Below, one piece after another: positions 33,138 to 42,903 of a stretch of DNA of 64,000 nt. A program made the translations under genes and the position numbers. The stretch lies in NCBI RefSeq assembly GCF_009184865.1, contig NZ_CP045096.1:4464001-4528000 (forward strand). The letters run 5' to 3'. This stretch comes from Streptomyces phaeolivaceus (GTDB lineage Bacteria > Actinomycetota > Actinomycetes > Streptomycetales > Streptomycetaceae). Below the pieces are notes generated by a model, which was not told the origin of the DNA, made no database searches, and saw only the letters and a list, made by a program, of their open reading frames with translations. Positions within the stretch are counted from its first letter, which is position 1. Each line of letters opens with the position of its first letter.

Positions 33138-34130
33138 ATGCGCCGCATGGTCATGGTGAAGGGCGTCGACGCCCGGGGCATGCGGCACTGTGAGACGACG
33201 GCGCTGGGCGTGCTGCTGCGGCACCAGGGCCTCGACCTCTCCGAGCCGATGCTGTTCGGACTCGGCTCCGGACTGTCCTTCGTCTACTGGGACAGCAAGG
33301 CCATGGACTTCCCCTTCCTTGGCGGCCGGGTCAAACCGTTCGAGCTGACCAGGAACCTGGCCACCGCCCTCGGGCTCGATCTGACCGTCGAGGAGACCAC
33401 CTCCGCGCGCAAGGCATGGCGGAACGTGGCGGCCCCGATCGACGCGGGCCGCCCTGTCGGCCTCCAACTCGACAGCTACCACCTGGACTACTTCGGCACC
33501 AAGGCGCACTTCGGCGGACACGTAGTCGCCATGTACGGCTACGACGACCGGAACGCGTATCTGGTGGACACCGCCCCGCAGGGCGGAGCCGTCACCACGA
33601 GCCTCGCCTCCCTGGCCGACGCCAGAGCCGCGCGCGGCCCCATGACCGCCCGGCACCGCTCCTTCACCCTCACGGCGCCCGACGACCCGCCGTCGCCGAG
33701 GGACCGGATCATCCCCGCGATCAAGACCTGCGCCGACGCCTTCCTGAACCCGCCCATCGCCAACCTGGGCCACCGGGGCATCCGGAAGGCCGCCGAGCGA
33801 GTACCGAAGTGGCTGCGGCGCGACGGCGATCCACGGGAGGGCCTGTGCCGCACCGCCGTCCTCATGGAACAGGCCGGCACCGGCGGCGCCCTGTTCCGCA
33901 ACCTCTACCGCGACTTCCTGGCCGAGTCCACCGAACTGATCAACAGCCCCCACCTGCGCACCGGCCACACCCTCTGCACCGAGGCCGCCGCCCTCTGGAC
34001 CCAGGTCGCCGCCCTCCTCGCCTCAGCGGGCGAATCCGGCGACGCGCGACTCCTGACGCAGGCCGCCTCCACCCTCCACGACCTCGCCCGCATCGAACAC
34101 GACGCGATGCGAGCCCTCAGCCGGCTCTAG
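33138..34130 (+). CDS. BtrH_N domain protein with C-terminal helical domain
   Basis: This 330-residue soluble protein has a BtrH-type cysteine-peptidase-like N-terminus: MRHCETTALGVLLRHQGLDL (Cys about residue 18), LFGLGSGLSFVYW, PVGLQLDSYHLDYFG, and HFGGHVVAMYGYDDRNAYLV with the second catalytic-type His. The C-terminal half is helical (DUF4872-like). BtrH is the acyl-ACP acyltransferase that moves an AHBA-like side chain in butirosin biosynthesis, but no NRPS, ACP or butirosin genes are nearby, so the substrate is unknown. GGGAG lies just before ATG 33138; ATG 33147 is possible. Confidence 0.8.
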   Translation: MRRMVMVKGVDARGMRHCETTALGVLLRHQGLDLSEPMLFGLGSGLSFVYWDSKAMDFPFLGGRVKPFELTRNLATALGLDLTVEETTSARKAWRNVAAPIDAGRPVGLQLDSYHLDYFGTKAHFGGHVVAMYGYDDRNAYLVDTAPQGGAVTTSLASLADARAARGPMTARHRSFTLTAPDDPPSPRDRIIPAIKTCADAFLNPPIANLGHRGIRKAAERVPKWLRRDGDPREGLCRTAVLMEQAGTGGALFRNLYRDFLAESTELINSPHLRTGHTLCTEAAALWTQVAALLASAGESGDARLLTQAASTLHDLARIEHDAMRALSRL

Positions 34131-34242
34131 GGCACCGGGTCCTGCAGGGGCGCCGGGCCCGCCGGGGCACCCGGCGACCACCGAGCGCCCCCACTTCACC
34201 CCCTCTCACCTTCTCTCACCGCATCTCATGCCGTCGCTCGCC

Positions 34243-35940
<1,698 letters not shown>

Positions 35941-36002
35941 TCAAGGCGTACGGCGCCACCTGATACACCGGACGCCCCGACGCATGGCCATGACGACCCG
36001 CG

Positions 36003-36824
36003 TCACCGGCTCAGCTTCTGGAACCTCCGCACCGCCAGCGGCAGGAAGACCAGCGTCAGCACCAGCGGCCACACCCCGGCCATCAGCAGCGCGTTCTGCT
36101 CGACCCAGGAGTCCCCGCCGCCGACCGGCGTCCCGAACAACTCGCGGCTCGCGGCGGCCGTGGAGGAGATCGGGTTCCACGCGGCGATCCAGCCCAGCCA
36201 GTCGGGCATCAGCTGCGGGGCGACGTAGATGCTGGAGATCATGGTGAGCGGGAAGGCGACCGCGAACAGACCGCCCGCCGCCTCCGGGTTGGGGACCATC
36301 AGACCCAGCCACACCCCGATCCAGATCAGCGCGAAGCGGAGCCAGAGCAGCAGCCCGAACGCGCCCAGGAAGCCGGGGCCCGCGTCGGGGCGCCAGCCCA
36401 TCGCGAAGGCCGTCAGCATCATGATGGCCAACTCGGCGCAGGCGGCGAGGAGATCGGTCACCCCTCGCCCCGCGACCACCGCCGAGGGCGCCATCGGCAT
36501 GGAGCGGAAACGGTCGATGACCCCCTTGGTGGAGTCGTAGACCACCAGGGTCGCGGTGTTGATGAACCCGAAGGCCATCGTCATCACGAACATGCCCGGC
36601 ATCAGGAAGTCCCGGTAGTCCCCGCCCCCGGGCACCTTCATGGCACTGCCGAAGACATAGCCGTACAGCAGCACGGACAGGATGGGAAAGCCCAACTGCC
36701 ATGCGATGTTGACCGGTTGGCGCTGGTAGTGGGTGAGGCCCCGGCGGACGACGTTCCAGACGTCGGCGAGCAGCCAGTACGTACGCCCGCGCGTACCCGA
36801 CACCTCCAGATCGACGACGCTCAT
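36003..36824 (-). CDS. ABC-2 type exporter permease (DrrB-like)
   Basis: This 273-residue permease has six hydrophobic helices and ABC-2 motifs: [40 protein letters not shown], and the loop [20 protein letters not shown]. The ATG overlaps the ATPase stop by ATGA, so it is translationally coupled to it. It resembles daunorubicin-resistance DrrB and probably exports a drug or lipid-like molecule with the adjacent DrrA-like ATPase. Substrate unknown. Confidence 0.93.
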   Translation of the reverse strand: MSVVDLEVSGTRGRTYWLLADVWNVVRRGLTHYQRQPVNIAWQLGFPILSVLLYGYVFGSAMKVPGGGDYRDFLMPGMFVMTMAFGFINTATLVVYDSTKGVIDRFRSMPMAPSAVVAGRGVTDLLAACAELAIMMLTAFAMGWRPDAGPGFLGAFGLLLWLRFALIWIGVWLGLMVPNPEAAGGLFAVAFPLTMISSIYVAPQLMPDWLGWIAAWNPISSTAAASRELFGTPVGGGDSWVEQNALLMAGVWPLVLTLVFLPLAVRRFQKLSR

Positions 36825-37936
36825 ACGGCGGCCCCCTCAATCTCAGTACCTTTGCCGGTCGCGTTCTTGCCGGTCGCGTTCTTGCCGGTCGCGTTCCCGT
36901 CGGCCGTGTTCCCGTCGGCCGTGTTCCCGCCGGTCGGCCGTTCCGTGCGGTGGCCCGTCAGGCGCAGGAACACGTCGTCCAGGCTGGGCCGGCGCAGGCC
37001 GATGTCCTCGACCCGTACGCCCTCGTCCTGGAGGGTGCGGGCCACCTCGGTGAGGGCCGAGACGCGGTCGGTCACGGGCGCGTGCACGCGCAACTCCGTG
37101 TCGTCGGACTCCGGTTCACCGTCCGAGACCCGGGCGACGACCTTCACCGCGCGCGGGATGTCGGCGCGCTCGGCGACGACGACCTCGATACGGTCGCCGC
37201 CGACCGTGCTCTTCAGCCCGTCCGGGGTGTCGTCCGCGATGGCCCGCCCCTGGTCGATCACGGTGATGTGCGAGGCGAGCCGGTCGGCCTCCTCCAGATA
37301 CTGCGTGGTGAGCAGCACGGTCGTGCCGCCCGCCACCAACGCCCGTACGGATTCCCAGACTTCGCCCCGGCTGCGCGGGTCGAGGCCGGTCGTCGGCTCG
37401 TCCAGGAAGAGGACGGCCGGGGCGAGGATCATCGAGGCGGCGAGGTCGAGCCGCCGCCGCATACCGCCGCTGTACTTGCCGACGCCCTTGTCGGCGGCGT
37501 CGGTGAGATCGAACTGGTCGAGCAGCTCGACGGCCCGCAACTTGGCCCGCTTCCCGCCCAGATGGAACAGCCGGCCGAACATCTCCAGGTTCTGACGCCC
37601 CGTCAACACCTCGTCCACGGCCGCGTACTGACCGGTGAGGCCGATCCTGGCGCGCACCTCGCGCGGGTGCGCAGCCACGTCGAGACCGGCCACCGTCGCC
37701 CGGCCGCCGTCCAGCCGCAGCAGCGTGGAGAGGATGCGTACGGCGGTGGTCTTGCCCGCGCCGTTCGGGCCGAGCAGGCCGTGCACCGTGCCCGCGCGGA
37801 CGGTGAGGTCGAAGCCGTCGAGCGCGCGCTTCTCCCCGTACCGCTTCTCCAGCCCTTCCGCCCGCACCGCGTATCCGTCGCCGCCCCCGGCTCCGCTTCC
37901 GTCGTTTCCTTCGTTTCCGGCGCTTCCGTAGCTCAT
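36821..37936 (-). CDS. ABC exporter ATPase (DrrA-like)
   Basis: This 371-residue ATPase shows Walker [18 protein letters not shown]-loop near [11 protein letters not shown], signature [16 protein letters not shown], Walker [20 protein letters not shown] and the H-loop [15 protein letters not shown]. The C-terminal part follows the DrrA DUF4162 pattern ([20 protein letters not shown]), then a repeated low-complexity tail encoded by 15-mers. The start at [10 protein letters not shown] has GGGGGAA. Two TetR-like operators lie just upstream. Confidence 0.94.
   Translation of the reverse strand: MSYGSAGNEGNDGSGAGGGDGYAVRAEGLEKRYGEKRALDGFDLTVRAGTVHGLLGPNGAGKTTAVRILSTLLRLDGGRATVAGLDVAAHPREVRARIGLTGQYAAVDEVLTGRQNLEMFGRLFHLGGKRAKLRAVELLDQFDLTDAADKGVGKYSGGMRRRLDLAASMILAPAVLFLDEPTTGLDPRSRGEVWESVRALVAGGTTVLLTTQYLEEADRLASHITVIDQGRAIADDTPDGLKSTVGGDRIEVVVAERADIPRAVKVVARVSDGEPESDDTELRVHAPVTDRVSALTEVARTLQDEGVRVEDIGLRRPSLDDVFLRLTGHRTERPTGGNTADGNTADGNATGKNATGKNATGKGTEIEGAAV
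36854..36933. repeat. 15-nt in-frame repeat at the 3' end of the ABC ATPase gene
   Basis: About five copies of units GCCGGTCGCGTTCTT and TCGGCCGTGTTCCCG encode NATGK and NTADG repeats at the C-terminus, beyond the conserved domain. Confidence 0.9.
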
Positions 37937-37958
37937 GGTTCCCCCTATCTCCTTAATT

Positions 37959-37994
37959 GGGTACACCGTACCCGATTGCGCGTACGACGTACCC
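37959..37994. promoter_or_regulatory. two TetR-type operators in the divergent promoter
   Basis: Site 1 at 37959-37973 is the palindrome GGGTAC-ACC-GTACCC. Site 2 at 37980-37994 is GCGTAC-GAC-GTACCC, one mismatch from symmetry. Their centres are 21 bp apart, two helical turns. They lie between the DrrAB-type operon and its divergent TetR gene and overlap likely promoters of both, so cooperative repression is expected. Confidence 0.75.
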
Positions 37995-38025
37995 AGTTTT
38001 TTCGCGAGGACCTAAACTCGGGGCC

Positions 38026-38868
38026 ATGACAAGGGGCAAGGGCGGTACGGGCGAGGGCGCACGCGGCCAGGGCGCGCGCGGCGACGGTAGGGAGGCCAGC
38101 GGCAGCGGTGACATCGTGCGCACCCTCCAGCTGCTGTGGGACACCGGCCGACGGCCCAGCCGCGGCCCCAAGCCGGCGCTCACCCTGGACCGGATCGTGG
38201 AGGCGGCCGTCCAGGTCGCCGACGCGGAGGGGCTGCACGCCCTGTCGATGCGCCGGGTGGCCACCGAACTCGGCACCGGCGCCATGTCCCTGTACCGCTA
38301 CCTGCCCGGCAAGGCCGAACTGCTGGACCTGATGCTCGACCACGTCCAGCGGCCCTCCGGGAACCCCGCCGACCTGGGCGACGGAAGCTGGCGCTCAGCC
38401 CTGGAGGCGATGGGGCGCGCGACCCTCGCCCTCTACCGCCGCCACCCCTGGCTGCTCCAGGTCAACCAGTCCCGCCCGGTCCTCGGCCCGAGCGCCCTGG
38501 ACGGCATGGAGAAGGTGCTCTCCCGTATCAAGTCGACGGGGCTGACCGACCCCGAGCTGATCTCCGCGATCATCGCCGTGGACGGCTATGTCGTCGGCGC
38601 CGCCCGTACGCAGCTCTACCAGCAGGAGGCGGAGCACCGGTCGGGCCTCACCGACGCGGAGTTCTGGCAGGCCCAGGCGCCCTTCCTCACCGAGCTGATG
38701 ACCTCCGGCCGCTACCCCCTGCTCGCCGGCCTCTCGGAGGACGCCTTCGGCGCGGACTTCGACCACTTCGAGTTCGGCCTCCAGCGCATCCTGGACGGAC
38801 TGGAGGTGTTCGTCGGCCGACGGGCCACGGACGCGGCCACGGACGCGGACGCGGACGCGGAGGGGTGA
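38026..38868 (+). CDS. TetR family repressor of the adjacent ABC exporter
   Basis: This 280-residue regulator has a TetR helix-turn-helix (LTLDRIVEAAVQVADAEGLH, LSMRRVATELGTGAMSLYRY, LPGKAELLDLMLDHVQ) preceded by about 45 residues of Gly/Arg-rich sequence. The larger C-terminal domain fits TetR_C_1 regulators that sense amphipathic drugs. It starts at ATG 38026; the upstream extension crosses the operators. It is divergent from the DrrAB-type genes, so it most likely represses them and itself. Confidence 0.92.
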   Translation: MTRGKGGTGEGARGQGARGDGREASGSGDIVRTLQLLWDTGRRPSRGPKPALTLDRIVEAAVQVADAEGLHALSMRRVATELGTGAMSLYRYLPGKAELLDLMLDHVQRPSGNPADLGDGSWRSALEAMGRATLALYRRHPWLLQVNQSRPVLGPSALDGMEKVLSRIKSTGLTDPELISAIIAVDGYVVGAARTQLYQQEAEHRSGLTDAEFWQAQAPFLTELMTSGRYPLLAGLSEDAFGADFDHFEFGLQRILDGLEVFVGRRATDAATDADADAEG

Positions 38869-38898
38869 CTCACGACGACGGCCGACTCATCACCACGG

Positions 38899-38963
38899 CC
38901 GGCTCACGATGACGACGGGCGGCTCACGATGACGACGGGCGGCTCACGATGACGACGGGCGGC
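38899..38963. repeat. 20-nt tandem repeat overlapping a gene end
   Basis: Three units of GGCTCACGATGACGACGGGC run from the intergenic gap into the last codons and stop of the propeller protein gene, whose end they probably derive from. Confidence 0.9.
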
Positions 38964-39978
38964 GGAGCAGCCGCTTGAAGCCCCATACGACGACGACCGT
39001 GCCGGCGACGGCGAGCGCGCCGACCTTGAAGGTGGAGCCGGTGCCGTCGCCGCCCGCCGCGCCGGTGCCGGAGCCGCTCCCGTCGGAGGAGCCGGAGGAC
39101 GAACCGGAGCCGCCGCTCCCGGAGCCGCCGCCGGGGACGTCCCGGGCGACGACCGAACTGCCCGACCCCTCACTGCCGTACATGATCTTCGAGCCGTCGG
39201 TCTCGAAGGTCACCGACTCCCCCTGCCGCTGCAACGGCACGCTCAGCTGCTCGACCTTCTTGATCTTGCCGCCGTTCCAGTCGTAGAGGATGCCGCCGAA
39301 GTAGGCGCGCAGGGCGAGTCGCTTGCCGTCCGGCGAGAACGCGCCGTCGGTGACCTCCAGATCGGGCACGGAGTCGATCTTCTTGAAGACGTTGGTGTCG
39401 GAGGCCGACAGCTCGGCCGGCCCCTCGTACAAGGACCCGCCCGCCTCGTTCTTGTCGGCGATGTAGACCCGCCCGGTCTTCGGATGCACCATCAGCGCCT
39501 CCGCGTCCCGCGCCCCGTCCTCGTACTTGACGACGTACTGCGTGGCCTTGACCGTCTGGTCCTTCAACTCCTTGGGCTCCGGCAGCTCGTAGATCCACAC
39601 GTACGCCCAGGTACCGCCGAGGTTGTCGCCGATGTCGCCGACGTAGAGCTTGTTGTCCGGGCCCATGGAGATGGCCTCGACGTCACGGGGGGTGCCGACG
39701 CCCGTCATGGTGACCGTGGCGACCGTCTCGCCCGTCTCGCTGTCGACGGCGTAGAGGAACGCCCCGTCGTCGCTGTCGTTGTGGGTCCAGTAGACCCCGG
39801 GGTGCTGACGCGACGCGGCGAGACCGCTCGACTCGGTGATCCGCGAGTCCTTCATCGTGAACCCGTCGTCGTCGGCGACCGCGGGCGCGGCCGGGAGAGC
39901 GGCGAGCAGGACCGCGGCGAGACCGGCGAAGCCGGCGCGGAGGCGGCGGCGGAGGGGAGGGAGGGGGCGACGGCGCAT
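38944..39978 (-). CDS. secreted, membrane-anchored beta-propeller-like protein
   Basis: This 344-residue protein has an N-terminal signal (basic MRRRPLPPLRRR, hydrophobic core AGLAAVLLAALPAAPA). Propeller-like repeats follow: ITESSGLAASRQHPGVYWTH, TPRDVEAISMGPDNKLYVGD, AEALMVHPKTGRVYIADK and VTDGAFSPDGKRLALRAY. A Gly/Ser linker and a C-terminal helix (VGALAVAGTVVVVWGFKRL) ending in basic residues would anchor it at the outer membrane face. It resembles esterase-like or PQQ-type propellers, but I cannot assign an activity. Confidence 0.8.
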   Translation of the reverse strand: MRRRPLPPLRRRLRAGFAGLAAVLLAALPAAPAVADDDGFTMKDSRITESSGLAASRQHPGVYWTHNDSDDGAFLYAVDSETGETVATVTMTGVGTPRDVEAISMGPDNKLYVGDIGDNLGGTWAYVWIYELPEPKELKDQTVKATQYVVKYEDGARDAEALMVHPKTGRVYIADKNEAGGSLYEGPAELSASDTNVFKKIDSVPDLEVTDGAFSPDGKRLALRAYFGGILYDWNGGKIKKVEQLSVPLQRQGESVTFETDGSKIMYGSEGSGSSVVARDVPGGGSGSGGSGSSSGSSDGSGSGTGAAGGDGTGSTFKVGALAVAGTVVVVWGFKRLLRRPSSS

Positions 39979-40035
39979 GGGCCCAAGCCTGCCATCTCGC
40001 TCCGCTGGGTGGGGGTGGGGAGCGCCGTGGGGGGT

Positions 40036-40209
40036 CGGGTGCGTTGTCGGGTGCGGGTTCGGTGGGGGCTGGTCGCGCAGTTCCCCGCGCCCCTGAAAAG
40101 CAGGGGCTGCGCCCCATGCTTTTCGTCCCGAAAGGGCCGTAGGCCTCTTTCAGGGGCGCGGGGAACCGCGCGAGAAGCCCCACCGAACCCGCAACCGACA
40201 ACGCACCCG
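40036..40209. repeat. dispersed palindromic repeat, copy 2 (longest)
   Basis: The inverted repeat spans about 174 nt. Arms extend outward to GGGTGCGTTGTCGG on the left and CCGACAACGCACCC on the right and share the CGCGC-AGTTCCCCGCGCCCCTG core. It lies between the divergent propeller and SGNH genes, so it is not simply a terminator. Confidence 0.92.
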
Positions 40210-40296
40210 CCCCCATGAGGCGCACGTGGCCAGGTTCACAACGCTCAGTGGGCCGCGCCCGCCTACCAGCCGGTAGCGATCGTTCATGATGAGCGC

Positions 40297-40980
40297 ATGC
40301 TCAGGTTCATGCCCGTAGGCGACTCCATGACGATCGGAAGCGCCGGCGAACACACATGGCGCTTCCGGCTCTGGCAGCACCTGCGCACGACGTACGACGG
40401 CCCGTTCAAGATCGTGGGCCCGCGCGAGACGCTCTACGACAAGGCGCTGGACGCCCCCACGTCGTACGAGTACGCCGACACCGACCCGCGTTTCCCCCGC
40501 GCCCATCTCGCGGGCTGGGGCGAGGGCTGGCTGCACATGGCCCCGCTGATCGCCGACGCGGTCCGCCGCCAGCGGGCCGACGTCCTCCTCGTCTCCCTCG
40601 GCCTCATCGACCTCGGCTTCTACACGAACGCCGAGCAGACCGCCGAGAACACCCGCCGCTTCGTCGAGGCCGCCCGCGAGGCGAACCCGCACGTCCGCAT
40701 GGTCCTCCTCCCGGTCACCCCGAACGTCCGCGCCGAGACCGACGCCCCCTTCGCCGCGCAGGTCGCCCGCTTCAACGAACTCCTCGCCAAGACCGCCGCC
40801 GACCTCGACGAACACCGCTCCCCCCTGCTCCTGGCCTCCCCGCCCCCGGCGTACGACATCCACTGGGACACCTACGACGGCACCCACCCCAACGCCTCCG
40901 GCGAACACAAGATCGCGTCGACCTTCGCCAACGCGATGCACGAGGCGTGGGCGCTCGGAGGCCCGTACGAACAGGCGTAG
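40297..40980 (+). CDS. SGNH/GDSL hydrolase
   Basis: This 227-residue esterase/lipase-fold protein has the block I motif PVGDSMTIGSAGEHTWRF (Ser 10) and the block V DGTHPNASGEHKIAS with Asp and His. No signal peptide is evident, so it is likely cytosolic. The SGNH family acts on acyl or acetyl esters; substrate unknown. The ATG lies 87 nt after the dispersed repeat. Confidence 0.9.
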   Translation: MLRFMPVGDSMTIGSAGEHTWRFRLWQHLRTTYDGPFKIVGPRETLYDKALDAPTSYEYADTDPRFPRAHLAGWGEGWLHMAPLIADAVRRQRADVLLVSLGLIDLGFYTNAEQTAENTRRFVEAAREANPHVRMVLLPVTPNVRAETDAPFAAQVARFNELLAKTAADLDEHRSPLLLASPPPAYDIHWDTYDGTHPNASGEHKIASTFANAMHEAWALGGPYEQA

Positions 40981-41038
40981 CCGCGACGACCACCGCCCCG
41001 CGCGTCCCGCGCCCGTTCCCCTCCCCCCGTCGTGCTCT

Positions 41039-41075
41039 CCCGATCGGTGACTTGATCGGTGACTTGATCGGCCAC
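41039..41075. repeat. GATCGGTGACTT tandem repeat
   Basis: Two to three copies of a 13-nt unit (GATCGGTGACTT) lie between the SGNH and MFS genes. Confidence 0.6.
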
Positions 41076-41136
41076 CTCCCACCCGCTTGGATGACCCGGT
41101 CGAACGGCACGTCGGCGAACGCGGGGCGGGGTGGGT

Positions 41137-42876
41137 ATGGCGACGCGAGCGGAGCGGGACCGTGGGCTGGGGCCGGAGTTCCGCCGGCTGTGGGTGGCGT
41201 ACACGGTCAGCGCGTTCGGTACGCGGCTGTCGTTCGACGCGTTTCCCCTGATCGCCGTGCTGGTCCTGCACGTCGGTCCGACGCAGGTCTCCGCGCTGGC
41301 GGCGACCGGTCTGGCGGTGGGGGCGGCGGTGGCCGTACCGCTCGGCCCCTGGGTGGAGTTCCGCCGCAAGCGCCCGGTGATGATCACGATGGACCTGGTC
41401 CGCTGTGCCGCCCTGCTGACCGTCCCGGTGGCCTACGCCCTCGATCTGCTCACCTTCCCCCAACTCCTCCTGGTCTCCGTGGTGGTGGCCGTCGCCGACA
41501 TCACCTTCACCGCGGCGAGCGGTGCCTTCCTGAAGTCGCTGGTCCCGCCGGAGCACCTCGTGGCCGCCAACGGCCGTTTCGAGGCGACGACCTGGACCAC
41601 GACCATGCTCGGCCCACCTCTCGGCGGCGCCGCGATGGGCGTCTTCGGCCCGGTCGTCACCCTGCTGATCGACGCCACCAGCTACCTCCTCTCAGCAGCG
41701 GGCATCCGAGCGATCGGCCGCCCCGACGACCAGTCCGACACCCCCGCGACCGCCCCACCGGGGCCCGTCACGAAACGGACAGAACCCCTCGCCAAGCCGG
41801 GGGAGGAGGCGACGGCGGGAGCGGGCGCGGCGACGGGGGCGGGAGGGGCGGCGGGGGCGGGAGGGGCGGCGGAAGCGGGAGCGACGACGGGGGCGGGCGC
41901 AACAGCGAAAGCGAGCGCGACGACGGAAACGAGCGCGACAGCGAAAGCGGGAACGGCGACGGGGGCGGGCGCAACAGCGAAAGCGAGCGCGACGACGGAA
42001 GCAGGCGCGACAGCGAAAGCAGGCGCGACGACGGAAGCAGGCGCGACAGCGAAAGCGGGGGCGCAAGCAAACGCGGCAGCCGGGACGCAAGCAAGCCCGG
42101 CAGCCGGGGCGCAAGCAGGCGCGGCAGCGGGAACAGGCGCCGCAGCGGGAACAGGCGCCGCAGCAAACGCGAGCGCGGCGACGGTGGCGCCGACGAACCG
42201 CTCCCCCCGTCTCCGTGCCGCCGACCTCCTCGACGGCTGGCGGTTCATCCTCGCCGACCCGACCCTGCGGCCTCTCTTCCTCAACACCGTCCTGGTCAAC
42301 GCACTGATCATGGCGCCCGCGCCGCTGCTGGTGATCCTCATGGTCGGCGAACTCGGCTTCGCGCCCTGGCAGTACGGCCTGGCCTTCGCCGTCCCGTGCG
42401 TCGGCGGTCTGATCGGCTCCCGCCTCTCCCGTCGCCTCGTCGACCGGCACGGTCACCGCAGGGTGCTCCGGACCGCCGGAACCCTGCGGGCGTGCTGGGG
42501 GCTGTGGCTGGCGTTCATCGGCCCCGGCCCCGCCGGCCTCGTCCTCGTCATGGCCGTCGAACTGGGCCTGATCATCTGCATCAGCGTCTTCAACCCGGTG
42601 ATGGTCACCCAGCGCCTCACCCGGACCCCGTCGGACCGCGTGGCCCGTGTCATCACCGCCTGGTCCGTCACCGGCAAACTCTCCACCGCCGCGCTGACGG
42701 CCCTCTGGGGCCTCCTCGCCGCCGTCACCACCCCCCGCACCGCGATCGCCACCGCCGGCCTGCTCCTCCTGACCACCCCCGCCCTCCTCCTCCCCTTCCA
42801 CCGCCGCCCACCCGAGCCTTCCCCCGGCCAGGATCCCCAAGACCGCCGGGCCTCTCAGCCCCTCCCGAAGAACTGA
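41137..42876 (+). CDS. MFS transporter with an expanded Ala/Gly/Thr central loop
   Basis: This 579-residue protein has MFS halves: LGPEFRRLWVAYTVSAFGTR and six helices, then a second half starting RAADLLDGWRFILADPTLRP with six more. The family is like actinobacterial MFS proteins related to enterobactin-type exporters (EntS-like). Between them, about residues 210-355, lies a low-complexity linker of repeated TTEAGATAKAGA-like units, longer than any normal loop. ATG 41137 is used; GTG 41131 is an alternative. Transport substrate unknown. Confidence 0.85.
   Translation: MATRAERDRGLGPEFRRLWVAYTVSAFGTRLSFDAFPLIAVLVLHVGPTQVSALAATGLAVGAAVAVPLGPWVEFRRKRPVMITMDLVRCAALLTVPVAYALDLLTFPQLLLVSVVVAVADITFTAASGAFLKSLVPPEHLVAANGRFEATTWTTTMLGPPLGGAAMGVFGPVVTLLIDATSYLLSAAGIRAIGRPDDQSDTPATAPPGPVTKRTEPLAKPGEEATAGAGAATGAGGAAGAGGAAEAGATTGAGATAKASATTETSATAKAGTATGAGATAKASATTEAGATAKAGATTEAGATAKAGAQANAAAGTQASPAAGAQAGAAAGTGAAAGTGAAANASAATVAPTNRSPRLRAADLLDGWRFILADPTLRPLFLNTVLVNALIMAPAPLLVILMVGELGFAPWQYGLAFAVPCVGGLIGSRLSRRLVDRHGHRRVLRTAGTLRACWGLWLAFIGPGPAGLVLVMAVELGLIICISVFNPVMVTQRLTRTPSDRVARVITAWSVTGKLSTAALTALWGLLAAVTTPRTAIATAGLLLLTTPALLLPFHRRPPEPSPGQDPQDRRASQPLPKN
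41880..42170. repeat. in-frame degenerate repeat in the MFS gene
   Basis: Degenerate units of about 36 nt (GCGACAGCGAAAGCGGGC-like) encode Ala/Gly/Thr/Lys/Glu stretches, and further GCAGCGGGA-type units follow. All units are multiples of three, so the reading frame is kept across the array. Confidence 0.85.
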
Positions 42877-42903
42877 GCCCGAGCGCCGTGCCGCCCCCGC
42901 TGC

